Positions 21,731-33,850 are shown, numbered from the stretch's first letter. The stretch is DNA of 64,000 nucleotides from Delphinus delphis (GCF_949987515.2 NC_082685.1:30024168-30088167), one strand, 5' to 3'. Made by a program: numbers and translations. The notes: generated by a model from the letters alone, not told the origin.

Positions 21731-23339
21731 AAATATGTGCATGAATGATGCATAGGTGGATTTTAGGTGTGTCTAATGGAGAGCTACAGTTTCCCTGTGA
21801 CAACGAATCTTGCAGGCGGTTGTTTAAACGTGCCTCACCCTCATTATTGGCCTTTGATCACACCCTGGGCATTGTTTCACTGTGCTTGAATATCTGTATC
21901 TTATAAACTGACTGCAGACCTCTGAGGGGCGTGGTACCAGGAAAGCCAAATGTCCATCTGATTTGGGACTCTGTCAATTCTGAATACACATCAACGTGCC
22001 CACATTTTTTCCCCGTTTCAAATTATGATGAATCATGAAAGAAGTTTACCCACAAAGGTGTGGGAAAAGAATTAGTGCATGGGAATCCAATACTCTTGTT
22101 TCCTAATTTGAGCTGGTGTCACAGATATTTCAGAAATCCAATAAAAAGTTTCATTATATGAGCACGTTTTTCATTTAAAAATATATATTTTTAAAAGCTC
22201 AATCTGAAAGCTTCTGTAAAATATCTTTCTTCCTCCTGATAACATGTTAATTGGATTGCCTACTTGTTTCTTAAATAATGCAGGTGTCATGTTTCTATGT
22301 TTAAAAAGATGTAATGGATAATGCATGGTCCCTTTATCCTTAATTCCTCTGCAAATTTTGCCTATTACCAAAAGCAGAAACGCTAGCTAAGTCAACCTAA
22401 AAACAGTGCATTCACAGATTCCTTTCCTGTGTACTAGAACTCCTCTGTGAAAGCGGTTTATTTTAAAACCTTTAAAGCACCAAATGAAATGCAATACAGG
22501 ACCCACACATAAAAGAGAGAGGAGGAGGGAGTCCCAGTCTCACTCACTCAGCCTTCCCTACACCCAGATAGGGCTTTAAAAGACACAGTGTGAAAACCAG
22601 ACTGTGTCCTGGAAGATTTCCAGTCTCTCCTCTTAGGAACATTTAAGGACAAGTCTGAACATAGATACACTCCAAAATATCTCGAGACAGACTATTCCTG
22701 TGACCTCTGAGTGGACCAGGGAAAATCTGGTTTACAAATCTACAAAAGTGGAAGATAGTGCCCTCGTAATTTAATGCACTAGTAAATAGGAGGTCAAAGG
22801 CAATTTGCTTTCTGTTCCCCTGTGCTGTTATATTGATATGTCTGGGGATAAAAAGCCAACTCTGGTTAATGTCCAGAGCAAGAAAGGATAAGCAAATTCA
22901 CAACTGTACCTTGCTCCCTAGCTTCAGAGATACATATTGCTGCTTTCTAGAATCGGTTAGGGTCCCTGGAGCCATTTGTGCAGGAAAAGGTGAAAGCCTT
23001 CCCCGGATCTCCTGCCTATAAATTTTACGAATTGTGAAATGCAATGACATTCCTCTGTGCTAGAAATCCCCGTGAGCTAAAGCCACAGAGGGGCGAGGGG
23101 CAAAATATACCCTATAAGTCCAAATGTTTGCCATCACGGTCCAACCTTGTGTGCTTGTGTGTATTCTTATTTGCATAGCAATGAGAAGGCAAAAGTCTAT
23201 GTCAGATTGGTATTTAGTCTAATTCCACGCCTTTTTTTCCCTCTCTCCAGTCCAAACTGTTTAACATTCACAAAAGTCAGCCTGGTTACACCTCCTGCTA
23301 AAATTTCAATATGAAATGTGGAAGTTTACTGAAGCCTTT
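20954..23339. other. Unique sequence, nothing coding recognised
   Basis: The block holds a (GT)13 microsatellite at 21701-21726. Otherwise it is non-repetitive, with AT-rich stretches around 21780-22260 that could be conserved non-coding DNA. No exon was supported. Confidence 0.5.
21701..21726 (+). repeat. (GT)13 microsatellite
   Basis: Thirteen uninterrupted GT units are followed by ATGTAAATATGTG. Confidence 0.97.
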
Positions 23340-23560
23340 GCCTCCGCAGCTCCGCCTTCCCCACACGCAGGCCCCTCTGCTCGCCTCCGATGCTCCTTTC
23401 TGCCACCCGAGATCAGGAGCTGAACAGACGGCTGCACCTTACGCACTGACTAAGTGACCGTAACCACAAAGACAGTCCCTCCCCTGCTCCTCTCCACCAT
23501 GCAGAGCTCAGAGAGCCTGCAGCCTCCAAACCTAATGAAGGAAAGTAATAAACACCCGCT
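23340..23560. promoter_or_regulatory. Non-repeat, relatively CpG-rich patch (candidate regulatory element)
   Basis: In an otherwise CpG-poor region this roughly 220-bp block has about ten CpGs (CTCCGCAGCTCCGCC, CTGCTCGCCTCCGATG, TTACGCACTG and others) and matches no repeat I know. It is far below CpG-island size. It could be an enhancer, an unannotated non-coding exon, or nothing. Confidence 0.25.
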
Positions 23561-23694
23561 TCCCATCCCATTGAGCGTGCCTTCCTGTACATGAGGCAGA
23601 AAGCAGCAGCAAATAGTCATGGGGAGCGGAGGGTATCTATCGGACCACAGGTTTCTAGATGCAATGTTAAAGTCAAAACCATCGTCAAGTCAAG

Positions 23695-23900
23695 CTCCCA
23701 CTTAATGAATGCCTACAAAGTGCCAGGCCTTGAGTTAGGCTCCTTACGTAAGTTACCACTCATTTTGTAATCCTGCGACATGGGTATACTTATGCGTGCT
23801 TTGGAGATGGGGAAATGGAGATACCAGGAGGTTGTGACTTGCTTACTCCACATACCTAACAAGTGTTCATGCAGAGACTGGGACTGGGAGTTATCCAAGG
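23695..23900 (-). repeat. MIR SINE, antisense
   Basis: Reverse-complement MIR order: AATGCCTACAAAGTGCCAGG, GGCTCCTTACGTAAGTTACC, CTCATTTTGTAATCCTGCGA, GGAGATGGGGAAATGGAGAT and GTTGTGACTTGCTTACTCCA. Confidence 0.85.
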
Positions 23901-23929
23901 CCTGCCTTCATGACAAAACTCAATTATCC

Positions 23930-24400
23930 TATTTCTGGGTATTTATCCAAAGAATATGAAAACACTAATCTGAAGAGATATCTGTACCCCCATGTTCATC
24001 CCAGCATGATTTACAATAGCCAAGATATGGAAATGACCTAAGAGCCAATCAATGGAGGAATAAATAAAGAAGATGTGGAATATATATGCAATGGAATACT
24101 ACTCACCCATAAAAAAGATGAAATCTTGCCATTTATGACAACAAGGATGGACCTTGAGGGTATTATGCTAAATGGAATAAGTCAAACCAAGGAAGGCAAA
24201 TACAGTATGATTTCACTCATATGTGGAATATATAAAATAAACAAACAAACAAAACAAAATGAATGAACAAACCAAACCAAACAAAAACTAACACGTTGAC
24301 ACGGAGAACAGAGCAGTGGTTACCAGAGGGGAAGGGGCTGGGTGAGGGTGAAATGGGTAAAGAGGATCAATTATATGGTAATGGATGAAAAATGCGGGGT
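23930..24400 (+). mobile_element. L1M 3' fragment
   Basis: This is the ORF2 end plus 3' UTR of an old L1: TTTATCCAAAGAATATGAAA, ATGATTTACAATAGCCAAGA, GGAATACTACTCACCCATAA, GATGGACCTTGAGGGTATTA, then CAGAGCAGTGGTTACCAGAG in the UTR. An ACAA-type simple repeat lies at about 24238-24285. A residual open frame (24075-24266) covers the ORF2p C-terminus. It is 5'-truncated and immobile. Confidence 0.9.
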
Positions 24401-24664
24401 AGTGAGAAAAAAAAATACTAGTAACTCAGAAAAAAAGGGCAGTCTTAGAAAGTTCTGTTATGTCCCTTTTAGTGATTAGATCTGTAACTGTCTGAGAACC
24501 CAGTTCCCCCAGTCTAAGGCAGTTGCCTCACGAAAGTCCCCAACCACATCACAATCCTGATGTACTCAGTAAGGGAAACATCTGATCAACTGGCCATGCA
24601 AGCACCTCTTTTACATCATGAACAATGGAAACAAAGGAGAAGGATGTCGTGAGAAATCTCATGA

Positions 24665-24805
24665 AGAGATGAGAGGGATAGGCCTCAGTTTCCATACCTG
24701 AAAAATGAAGACAAGATGCCTACTCTGAAAGGTTAATGTGAGAATGTCAAAGGGGCACATGTGAATCTTCTAATAACAGATGCTCAAATTGTGACAGACC
24801 TCACC
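24665..24805 (+). repeat. MIR SINE 3' half, sense strand
   Basis: GGCCTCAGTTTCCATACCTG, AAAAATGAAGACAAGATGCC and AAAGGTTAATGTGAGAATG match the central to 3' part of MIR. Confidence 0.7.
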
Positions 24806-25866
24806 ACCATCACCATCATCCTTATCATGGCCATGAGTCATCAATATCGCCGAGCCATGAAAAATTGCAGTAGCTGTTACCTAGTGATTCCCAAAGTATA
24901 AGTCAAGTACCACTATTGCAAATAATATCTGTTAGGGTGCTACATTTCTGAGCTCTAAAGGGTTAGCACTGTATCACCTTCTTAAGATGGACACACAGGT
25001 ACTAATATCCCCATTTGGTATTCAATCTTTGCTGCATGAAAGTTTCACTAATATTGAACATCTGAAACTGAGATGTTCTAACAACAAATCAGGCAAATCA
25101 GATGCACTTTGCCCTGTATTTTAAACTGACCATATTAAGTTCATCACAGAAATAGCACATATGATAAGGAGAAAATGAAATGAAAAGGATTAGTTTGTAA
25201 TTAACTCACTATCGGTTCAGAAAGGTGGATCCTGGTAAGTGGAAATTCTGTTATTTGCCAAAATTAAGTGTTGGATATAGAAATGTAAGATTTGAGGACT
25301 TGGGACAGGTCTAAATTACTCTATATAATAAAGAGAAATGTAGAAATGTCTTAAGGGAGTAGGCGCAGGGACTGGAACCCAGAGGAATTTACACATAATA
25401 TGGGAAGGATGTAAAAGAGCCATTTTCAGAGAGGCAGAAAGAGGTGGAGAATGAAGCTATTTACTAGAGACATTTAGAGCAGGATGCTAAAGGGTGATGT
25501 CAACTCACTGTGCTCCACCCCTCACCTAAAATAAGATTTGGGGGAGGGGGTTCACAGCACAATCAACATGCATAATTTTTGTTATAAATTTGATTGCATG
25601 TGGGTGTGAGAATGGAGGCAATATTTTCTATTATTTTACTGTTATGGGAAAGCAAATAACACTCACTGAAGACAACTTCAGTGGTGACACGGTGCAAGAA
25701 CTGAGGTGCAAAATCCAGAAAGGGATAATAACAAGGAGAGAATTTCGCTCTGTATCTGAAATGCTTTTTGAGGGCAGGGACCTTGTCTCCTGACAGTGAA
25801 GCTATTTCCAGGAGCAGATACATTGCAGAGAACCCACCACTGAAGAACACCCAATAAAGCTATGTT
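24806..25866. other. Unique sequence, nothing recognised
   Basis: No exon was found. A short phrase at 25774-25795 (GAGGGCAGGGACCTTGTCTC) resembles an L2 3' end, but too little is preserved to call it. Confidence 0.45.
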
Positions 25867-25881
25867 TAAAATACCTGTGCA

Positions 25882-26108
25882 GGCTTCCCTGGTGGCACAG
25901 TGGTTGAGAGTCTGCCTGCCGATGCAGGGGACGCGGGTTCGTGCCCCAGTCCGGGAAGATCCCACATGCCGCGGAGCGGCTGGGCCCATGAGCCATGGCC
26001 GCTGAGCCTGCGCATCCGGAGCCTGTGCTCCGCAACGGGAGAGACCACAACAGTGAGAGGCCCGCGTACCGCAAAAAATCAATCAATCAATCAATCAATA
26101 AAATAAAA
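25882..26108 (+). mobile_element. CHR-type SINE (copy 2)
   Basis: The CHR body is well preserved (GGCTTCCCTGGTGGCACAGT, B box GGTTCGTGCCC, GGCCCGCGTACCGC) and ends in an unusual tail, (AATC)n then (AAAAT)n. It is flanked by a perfect 15-bp duplication TAAAATACCTGTGCA at 25867-25881 and 26109-26123. Confidence 0.95.
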
Positions 26109-26117
26109 TAAAATACC
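26078..26117 (+). repeat. Compound tail microsatellite (AATC)n-(AAAAT)n
   Basis: The SINE tail has expanded into about five AATC units followed by AAAAT units instead of plain poly(A). Confidence 0.9.
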
Positions 26118-26123
26118 TGTGCA

Positions 26124-28689
26124 TCTACATAGAGGCATCTAAAAAAAACAAAAATGGGAAAAAATATTTGAAAAGTCTTAGGCAATTTTTGTCTTTCTCA
26201 GTATTTAATTAACTGCCTTATATTGCTCATGTCTATTGTTAACTTGCAGGATTTACATAAGAATTTTCATACAAATTTTGTGAAGGAGTTCCTCCTGCTT
26301 CAAACAAATACAATGTAAGTGTTCTCTTTCAAGATAGCTTCTGCTTCCTTAAGTGGAAAACAAAGCATAGATATTGCTAACTGCTTGGAAAATTTTTAGA
26401 TAGTACTCAAAGAATAGGAGCTGGACCCTGACATGAGGTGAAGTCAGATCGGTGGCCTACCTTTACAGCATCGTTCTGTGGCCTATCATGACCACATGTC
26501 AAGAATCAACAAACATATCTGTAAAGGCCCAGGTAGTAAATTCCCACCCCACCCCCACCCTCACTCCCACCGTGGCCCTGCAAGGTAGGATCTATTGCAA
26601 TTACTCAACTCTGCTACTGTAGCACAAAAGCTGACAGAGAAAATACTTAAATGAATGGGTGTGTTTGTGTGACAATAACACTTAATTTGCAAAAACAGCC
26701 TGCAAGCTGGCTTTGACTCTCAGGCCACAGTATGCCAAACCTTCCTTGCTCAGTGGAGATAGCAAACAAAAGCAAGAAGTTTGGAATTCTGGCCAATTAT
26801 TAGCTTGAAACTCACTATGCCTCACCAAGGATCTCCCAGAGGAAGAGGACTTTCTTACTAGAAATTTTGTAACAATGTTGAATTAACATAAATAAGACAT
26901 TCCTGATGAACAAGAGTGGGGGGGGGGGCACTAACTAAAACAACATAACTATAGGCAATTGCTTGTATTCAGAAGTTTGCTGATTTGAAATTGATACTTT
27001 TTCTTAGGCTACAAGCCAAAGCTGTGCATCTCTTGAGAAGACAGACGTGCAGTTAACTGCTTTTGTAACAGTAAGTTGGAAATTTGACCTTTTTACATAA
27101 TATGTGTTTAGTTTTTCCCTGACTGCTCCTGCTAATTATTATTTTGCCAATTCTTTTCTGGCATTTAGGTTTGTCAAGTGAGTATTAAAAGCGCCAATGA
27201 TATCAAATTATTTTTTTCTTACATCACTCTTTCTCCTGTGTTTATGTCTCTATGTCTTATTTTGCATGTATGAGATAGAAGGCGATAATTAATTTACCAA
27301 ATGACCAAAAGTGTTGATAGTTCAAGTTTCAAAATACAGAAGAACACAAACCCCCAGAAAGAAGCTCTTATTCATTCTGGCTGAGAAGGGTATTTACCAA
27401 GAGGTAAGGAGCAAGAATTTAGGTAATAGCTTAAGAGTTCATTTATACAGACCTTTATTAAAAGGACTCTTTGTAACCTCTGTTTACTATTGTAGTTTGG
27501 TTGTAAATCAGGTAATATGAAAGAGGATTAGAAAATGCAGAGCCCAATAGAAAATTGTGCAAATTTAAAGATAACTCAATAACATCAATCTCAAAATTAT
27601 GTACTTGCATTCCTGAATTTCCTAATGATCCCTCAAGGTATACCATTATATTTTTACAGCCATTAGCACTGCCATTTACCAGAAACATAATGCTTGTAAT
27701 CATACAAAGGTTCAAGGAGATGAAAGTCTCTCACATTTGCCTACTACCCTCTGTTGTCTAATATAGTATCAAATGTTACAACAGTGTAAACTCTTCCATT
27801 CTTGTGGATAAAAGCCTCTGCGGGAGACATATGTGATGAACTGCCTGAAATACAGAGGTAGCTTCTGATTTTTGAGACGGAAATGTTCCCTCCCAAAGCA
27901 ATTACCAACATCCCTCATGCTATAAAATGTTTGTGTTCTGGTACAACTGCCTGGAAAGTGAATCTGCCTTCTTCCTTGCCTTTGATTATAAAAATGGAGG
28001 GTCACTCTTGTGGGGAAAGAATAAAGGCACAAAGAGGTCATCAAAACCCCACTTTCAAAAGACATACACTCTTTAAATCCTGGGAATGGAAAAGAAACCC
28101 ATGCTTGATAAATTAATATTGGTCTTCAATAGATGTTGCTAGAAACCCTAAGTAGTCAGGACTGTTGGGAACATCAGCTAAGGACCCAAAGCACAAATGA
28201 CTGAGCAAACAAAAGAAGGGCACACACCAGAATCAAATGTCAGTCAGATTCTATCAAATGCCTTCTCAGATTCCCCAGCAGGATAATGTGCAATTTTCTG
28301 TGGGGACTCAAATACCACTTCATAACACTTTATGGAAACAGCAGGATTTTTTAAAAGTAACAGGTTGATTTGGCCAGCAGGACCAGTTGATAACACAGAG
28401 CAGAGACAACTCAACATATATTGAGGGATGAAAAAACAGAGTTACACGTTTCCTATAAACCACAGTTGAAGAGATTACAGATGGCATTAGACTGTCCTTA
28501 CTTATAAAAGGTGATTCACATATCATGGGACATTCATGTTTTATGATTTGGCATGAGTTTTATCCCAAATTGTCATTAACCTATGTACCTAGATATCTGC
28601 AATCTTTTTTACATGAACTGGAAAGGTCTCAATTAATATACCGTGTGAGAGACTACATTTGCTAACTCTTTAAACACCAGTATACACAT
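26124..28689. other. Unique sequence, nothing coding recognised
   Basis: The block includes a C-rich tract at 26542-26571 (CCCACCCCACCCCCACCC type) and a G11 run at 26918-26928. No exon or repeat family was supported. Confidence 0.5.
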
Positions 28690-28830
28690 TTTATTTAGTT
28701 ATCCCATCCCCATTTTACCAATGAGCAATAAAATAAAGAAGCTTGGCTTAAGATTACAAAAAAGTAGCAGAGGCTGGATGTGGATCCAGATATCTGGTTT
28801 TAAACCCAGATTTCACCAACAAATGCTATC
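28690..28830 (-). repeat. MIR SINE fragment, antisense
   Basis: CCATCCCCATTTTACCAATG, GAAGCTTGGCTTAAGATTAC and AGTAGCAGAGGCTGGATGTG follow the order of reverse-complement MIR. Confidence 0.65.
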
Positions 28831-29529
28831 TCCTCTTGTTTCTCTTCCATGTCCTCTGCTGTTTTTTAACAATGGGTTAAAAATTCTACAGTGTAAAAAA
28901 TGACCTCAAGTTTTAAGAACTTAGAAATGACTCTATGTCCAGCTACCTCTTTTTATGACTACAATTTTGGAAAATTAAACTTTATTTCCAGTAAGAAGAA
29001 ACTTCAAAAACAAATGAATGACTTTCCAACTCTTAATCAAGGTTAAATTCCTTGACCTCTCTTTCTGTGTTAACCCCCTTTCCCTTATACCCAAGTGTTT
29101 TTATGTGATTTTTTAAAAATTAAATTTGAATTCAAATTCATTCCAGGGGAATTTTGCACCTCTCCTTGAGACGATTAGTGACCATCTGCACTCTCACAAT
29201 CATGAGAAGTGATCACTGCAATAAGACACTAAAAGGAGAGGCTCAATTGGTTGAAGGAGGAAAAGAGTCAGACATTCCATAACTGGGTCTTGACTTCATT
29301 CAGCCTCTATGCTTTTCACTAAACAAGCACTTACTGTGCATTCCAAATAATCAGGAACTCTGCTGAATGTGGTGGATAGAAAACAAATAAGACGGGGACT
29401 CTGTTCCAAGCTTCTCACCCACTCCTTGGAAGCCAGACCCAAGCACAGATACTTAAAGTACGTTTGTTACAATGTCAGTGCCATGAGCAATGTTATATAA
29501 TGACCATATTATAAAATTTATCCACTCCC
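28831..29529. other. Mostly unique sequence
   Basis: About 29320-29400 contains a phrase (AAGCACTTACTGTGCATTCC, AACAAATAAGACGGGGACTC) like an ancient MIR or L2-class repeat, too diverged to classify. Nothing else was recognised. Confidence 0.4.
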
Positions 29530-29945
29530 CACTTCTTCAGTTTGATTGGAACAGGGGTGAGCACATAACCCAAGCTAGGCCAATCAGAGTATCCTCTCCG
29601 GCAATATGGAAATATCTGGAGGTAAAGAAGGGACTAATTGAAATTGACTATATTTGAGTAGTTGGATCTGTAATGTACAAGCTTGGAAAATGTGAGGTTG
29701 GAACCCCCTGCTCATAAAGAGATAAGCAGATGCAGAAGAAATGAGTTTGCAGAGTGAGAGAAGAATAAAGCAGTTACACAGAGATGTAGGATTGAGAGTC
29801 CGTATGATTTTCCAGCCACTAGTTCTAGTACCTTCCAAGGCTATGTAGAATTCTATACTCTGATTCACGGAGACAGCTCTATACCCTTAGAAAAAAACTT
29901 TCCATTTCAGCTTAAACCAACTTGAGATAGTTTCACATATTTGGA
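29530..29945 (+). mobile_element. Diverged ancient LTR (ERVL/MaLR-like, subfamily unresolved)
   Basis: GAGCACATAACCCAAGCTAG, GCCAATCAGAGTATCCTC, a middle with GAAGAATAAAGCAGTTACAC and an end near TTCAGCTTAAACCAACTTGA follow the layout of a common old mammalian LTR family whose 3' end reads GCTTAAGCTAGTTTGAGT. No internal region adjoins it. The family call is from memory of shape and is only moderately sure. Confidence 0.5.
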
Positions 29946-31424
29946 ATCCAGAAAGCCCAATTTAAGAAGCCACCACCTGAACTTACCTAAGGTAAACTTC
30001 CCACCCTGTATCTCCCATCCTAGCACAATATAAGCAAAAAAAACTTTAAAATGGCCATGATGCCCACCTTTCCCTTTGTTTATCCACTCTGGCTACATCT
30101 TCTCTGGAAAGACTTTATTATTTTCCTTTGCACTTGGCTCATATAAGAGTTAGCTGTTTCAGATAATAAAATCCTAGGCTGAGAAAGTTATTTACCTCAT
30201 TTTCCGTCTGACCTTGCACATATCTTGGGCATCCAAATGCCTAGGTACAATTTAATGATGCTAACAAGTCTGTCTGCCAGTTTGACTTGCTAAGCACATG
30301 TCGGCAACATTCAATGCCCTAGATGTGTAAACTGCTGAAGAAATAATAGTATTTCAGATGGAAAAAGATCCATGGCCTGGTGACAAAAGTGTAGCTCTCA
30401 ACTCACTTCAAGTAGGGGAAGACATATAGGAACCATACAGGTAGAAACATCTTGACACAGTGCTTGCTTAGGTCAATTTGGGGAATATTCCGCAGTGGGA
30501 TGATTCCCTATTCAAGAAGCCAGTGAAGGCTTCTGTTCCTTTGCAGCTGCCAGAGGGATTGGAGGATGTGACACACACGCCATGGGAAAACAGCCCAGAG
30601 TTTAGGAACAAAACACACACTACTCAACTGTCACATTTCCTTAATCACTCATGAATATATTTCCATATGCAGTAACAGCCAAATTATTTCAAGCATGTCC
30701 CATCTCATCTACCGCATCAGGATTTACCAAAAAAAAGAAAAAAGAGAGAGGGACAGAGGCAGACAGACAAACAGACAGACAGAGAGAAGCTAGGATGTGA
30801 GTGGAGGTGAGGAGAACACATCCCTCGGGCCAGTGGCACGAGTTCATAAATGTAACATTTCCATGCTAGCCCTATAACCATATGCCAATCTTTCCATTGC
30901 TTCTGCAAAATAAATAACAATATCTAAAATAGAAAAGCACAGTCTCTTCATTTTCAGATCAATCCTTCAGGAAAATCAACCTTTGGGAGAATCTGAGACC
31001 TTCAATTTCACATCTAAAATAGTTGCTCTGGCTACTTTTTTATTCTTTTATTTTATTTATTCAGTGTTTGACCTAGTCCCAGCTACCACAGATGCAGTGC
31101 AAATGATAGAAATATTTTTTACTCTTCACTGGAAAAAGAGCAGAGTTGCCTAGCATTGCTGAAGGTTTTAAAAATCAAGAGAGCAGACAGCAGAATAGTA
31201 AAGGCTGGCATGTAAAAGGGCAGTATAGAAATATTAAAAAATTAGAAACATAGGATTGAAGGGAATTTTATTATTTTAGCATATAGGGAATCGCCAGAAT
31301 GTAAGTTAAAATCCAAGTAGGATACGTAAAAACTAGTGGGTGGGTGGAATCCACAGTATTCTAGTTTGAGGTGCGAACACTATTAATTCTCTGTCTCAAT
31401 CTGCTCACTTTTCTCCTGGGGTAA
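29946..31424. other. Unique sequence, nothing recognised
   Basis: No exon or family-level repeat was seen. A short purine/CAGA-rich patch occurs at about 30731-30787 (GACAGACAGA type). Confidence 0.5.
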
Positions 31425-31670
31425 TATTTAAGAGTTCAGTCTCTGAGTCCATACACATGGTTTTGAATTCCAACTTGAACACCCTATGCTAACCCTGACC
31501 CTTGAGCAGAATTCTTAGCCTGTCTTCATCTTTCATTACTCCTCCGTGAACAGAGAGTAATAATCCTCACTTTTCTAGGATAGTACCATAAGGACTTAGA
31601 GTGACCATTCTATAATACTGATAAAGGAATGTAGTGCCTAACACAGAGTAGGCCAAATACATGCCAGCAA
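31425..31670 (+). repeat. MIR SINE, sense strand
   Basis: TAAGAGTTCAGTCTCTGAGT, GGTTTTGAATTCCAACTTG, CTGACCCTTGAGCAGAATTC and GTGCCTAACACAGAGTAGGC follow MIR in order. Confidence 0.75.
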
Positions 31671-32137
31671 GTCTACAGTAATTTGTTCGTTTACTTAAAA
31701 CAAAAAGGCAGAGGGAAGGGAACGTGATTTGGCCAAAGCCCTGTAACTGGATTGTAATAGAAGTGTGCTTAGACATAATCATACTCCGGAAATTTAAACC
31801 CTGGCAATATACTTGGAAGGGCTCCCAGAATATCTTCTCAGGTGCGTATTTGAGACCAGAAGGTATATCTCCTTTAACCCCTTTTTCCACCAAGGTTTGT
31901 TAAGCAGCTACTGAGTCTACGGCAATTCTGCTCCTTGACCCTCCGTCCCTCTTATCTCCCTTATGCCAGCTTGCCTACCCTCAAGCTGACCAGTGCACAC
32001 ACATTTTATCACTTAGGAAAAGCAATGGAAAGAGTTGGCAAGTATACACTGTTGTTTTCTTGCCCTGTCCTGCTAAGTTGTAACATTTTAGAATCTCACA
32101 AACCCATGGGTGGCATCCTTCTTTAACTCTCCAGGTA
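31671..32137. other. Unique sequence, nothing recognised
   Basis: No exon or repeat family was supported. Confidence 0.45.
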
Positions 32138-32236
32138 AAGGAAGGAAGGGAGGAAGGGAGGGAGGGAGGCAGGGAGGGAGGAGGGAGGGAGGAGAAAGGA
32201 AGGAGGGAAGGAGGGAGGGAGGGAGGGGTGGAGGGA
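32138..32236 (+). repeat. G-rich polypurine tract (GGAA/GGGA)n
   Basis: About 99 bases are almost purely purine, with many GGGAGG and GGAAGG units and only isolated C and T. At least eight runs of three or more G with short spacers make G-quadruplex or triplex formation plausible on the plus strand, which is the non-template strand for leftward TENM2 RNA only in its complement. Confidence 0.95.
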
Positions 32237-32399
32237 TTAAGGAAAGATGTCATTGTTATTGAGAGCTTCTTATCTTCTAGGCAAGGAGATAAGAGCTTTC
32301 CTTGCATTACCTCTTCCAATTTCCCCAGTGAGCCTACCCAAAGGTACACCTGTTTTTAATTTAACAATTAAATTAAATATCTTAATAATCCTGTTTAAA

Positions 32400-32530
32400 A
32401 CAAAGAAACAACTTAATTTAATATCATCCCATTTAATAGATGAGGAACCTTAGGCCACTGGCCTCAAGTCAAACAGCTGGTGAGTGGAAGAGCTGCTTTT
32501 GAACCCAGTCTGATTCCAGGACAGGAGCTG
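32400..32530 (-). repeat. MIR SINE fragment, antisense
   Basis: ATCCCATTTAATAGATGAGG, AACAGCTGGTGAGTGGAAG and TTGAACCCAGTCTGATTCC are reverse-complement MIR landmarks. Confidence 0.82.
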
Positions 32531-32944
32531 CTCAACTCTCCCCCTGGAGAGCATTAAAGAAACGGGAGACCCAGGGGACTTGGCTGGCTACTCCAGAGAG
32601 ATGCTTTGTGTGTCTTTCAACTTAGAACAATTATAAGGTACCATAAAAAACCGGGAATTTATTCAGGACAGGCTATATCCAAACATGTTCAAAGAAAGCA
32701 CACCAAAAAAAAAAAAAAAAATTCCCTGTGGGGGAAGATTAATCAAAGAGGTTTTTTGAAGGATATAAATATTGAAGCTTTAATATTTCAATTCATTATT
32801 TGTGACCTGCTTCTTCCGCAAAAGAGAGAAATGGTCCCCTTCATCTTCTGCCTAGGAAAACTATTTACTCTCTCCTCCCTTCCTCAATTCATGCTGCTCT
32901 CTTCGCCTGGATGCGGATAACAATGGTGATGGCGATGGTGATGA

Positions 32945-33180
32945 TGTGATGACAATCACTATAATAAGAGCTACCATTTATTGAAAGTTACTTTGTACCA
33001 GGACCTATGCTAAGAATTATATATGTGTGAATCTCATTTAATGCTCACAACAGTGATGGGGAGTAAGGAGAACTGCTCTCCCCATTTTACAGATGATAAA
33101 TCTGAGAGTTAAAGAGGCTAAGTAACATATTAAAGGTTACACATGCAGTAGGTGCCAAAGATGAGACCAATGACCAGGCA
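32945..33180 (-). repeat. MIR SINE, antisense
   Basis: GCTACCATTTATTGAAAGTT, CTATGCTAAGAATTATATAT, CATTTAATGCTCACAACAG, CCCCATTTTACAGATGATAA and GGTTACACATGCAGTAGGTG give a nearly full antisense MIR. Confidence 0.88.
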
Positions 33181-33236
33181 TCATAACCTCTATGTCATCT
33201 GTTAGACCTTCTGCTGCCCTATCCTCTTCACCTAAA

Positions 33237-33430
33237 GCTGTGATTCTTGCCCTTCAGTGAACATCAGAATGCCCTGGGAGGTGTGTCAAAACACAGATTG
33301 CTGTCCCAATCTCAGAGTTTTTTCACTCAGTAAGACTGGGATGGGGAGGGCACAGGAATCTGTACTCTATAAATTTCCATGTGACTCTGATACTTCTGGT
33401 CCTGGGACCAGAACCTGGAGAACCACTGAG
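33237..33430. mobile_element. MER5-like hAT (Charlie) non-autonomous transposon (copy 1)
   Basis: The palindromic layout of MER5 is visible: a left end near GTGATTCTTGCCCTTCAGTG, a middle GAATGCCCTGGGAGGTGTGT, and a right end with GACCAGAACCTGGAGAACCA then CTGAG. It has no coding capacity. It is an ancient cut-and-paste element. Confidence 0.75.
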
Positions 33431-33434
33431 CTAA

Positions 33435-33600
33435 TAAAATCTTCTGTGTTTTTGCACCTGTAAAATGGGACAACACTAGGACCAAACTCATAGAGATTCC
33501 ATGAGGATTTAAAGACCTTGTGCATGAAAACTCTTAGAGCTAGCATCCCAGGCAGAGTAAAGGATTGGCAAATTGTGGTGTTGGTCATTATTGCTGTTGT
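33435..33600 (+). repeat. MIR SINE 3' part, sense strand
   Basis: GTTTTTGCACCTGTAAAATG, GATTCCATGAGGATTTAAAG and AACTCTTAGAGCTAGCATCC fit the second half of MIR. It directly abuts the MER5-like element. Confidence 0.65.
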
Positions 33601-33629
33601 TTTATTGTTTGAGGCCAAGCTCGAGTTTT

Positions 33630-33850
33630 ACTGAGCAGTCTAGCTGGACTCGTTTTCCTTTCTACGTCCTTATATTGCCTTTGCACCACCCCACGCCAGG
33701 GATTACACTTTATTTTATGCTGATTACATAAATGTCTAACTTTCAAGGCAAACTGTCAATACTACAAGGCAGGGAATTAATATTCATCTAGATAGTTTAT
33801 CTATCTTCCACGGTGCCTAGAACAGTGCTTCATAAGCATTTATTGAATTG
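33630..33850 (+). repeat. L2 LINE 3' fragment, sense strand
   Basis: AGGCAGGGAATTAATATTCA, GGTGCCTAGAACAGTGCTTC and CATAAGCATTTATTGAATTG match the L2 3' end. Confidence 0.6.

Noticed and set aside
25678..26082. 134-codon minus-strand frame
   Set aside because: Most of it is antisense CHR SINE sequence; identical peptide text appears at other SINE copies.
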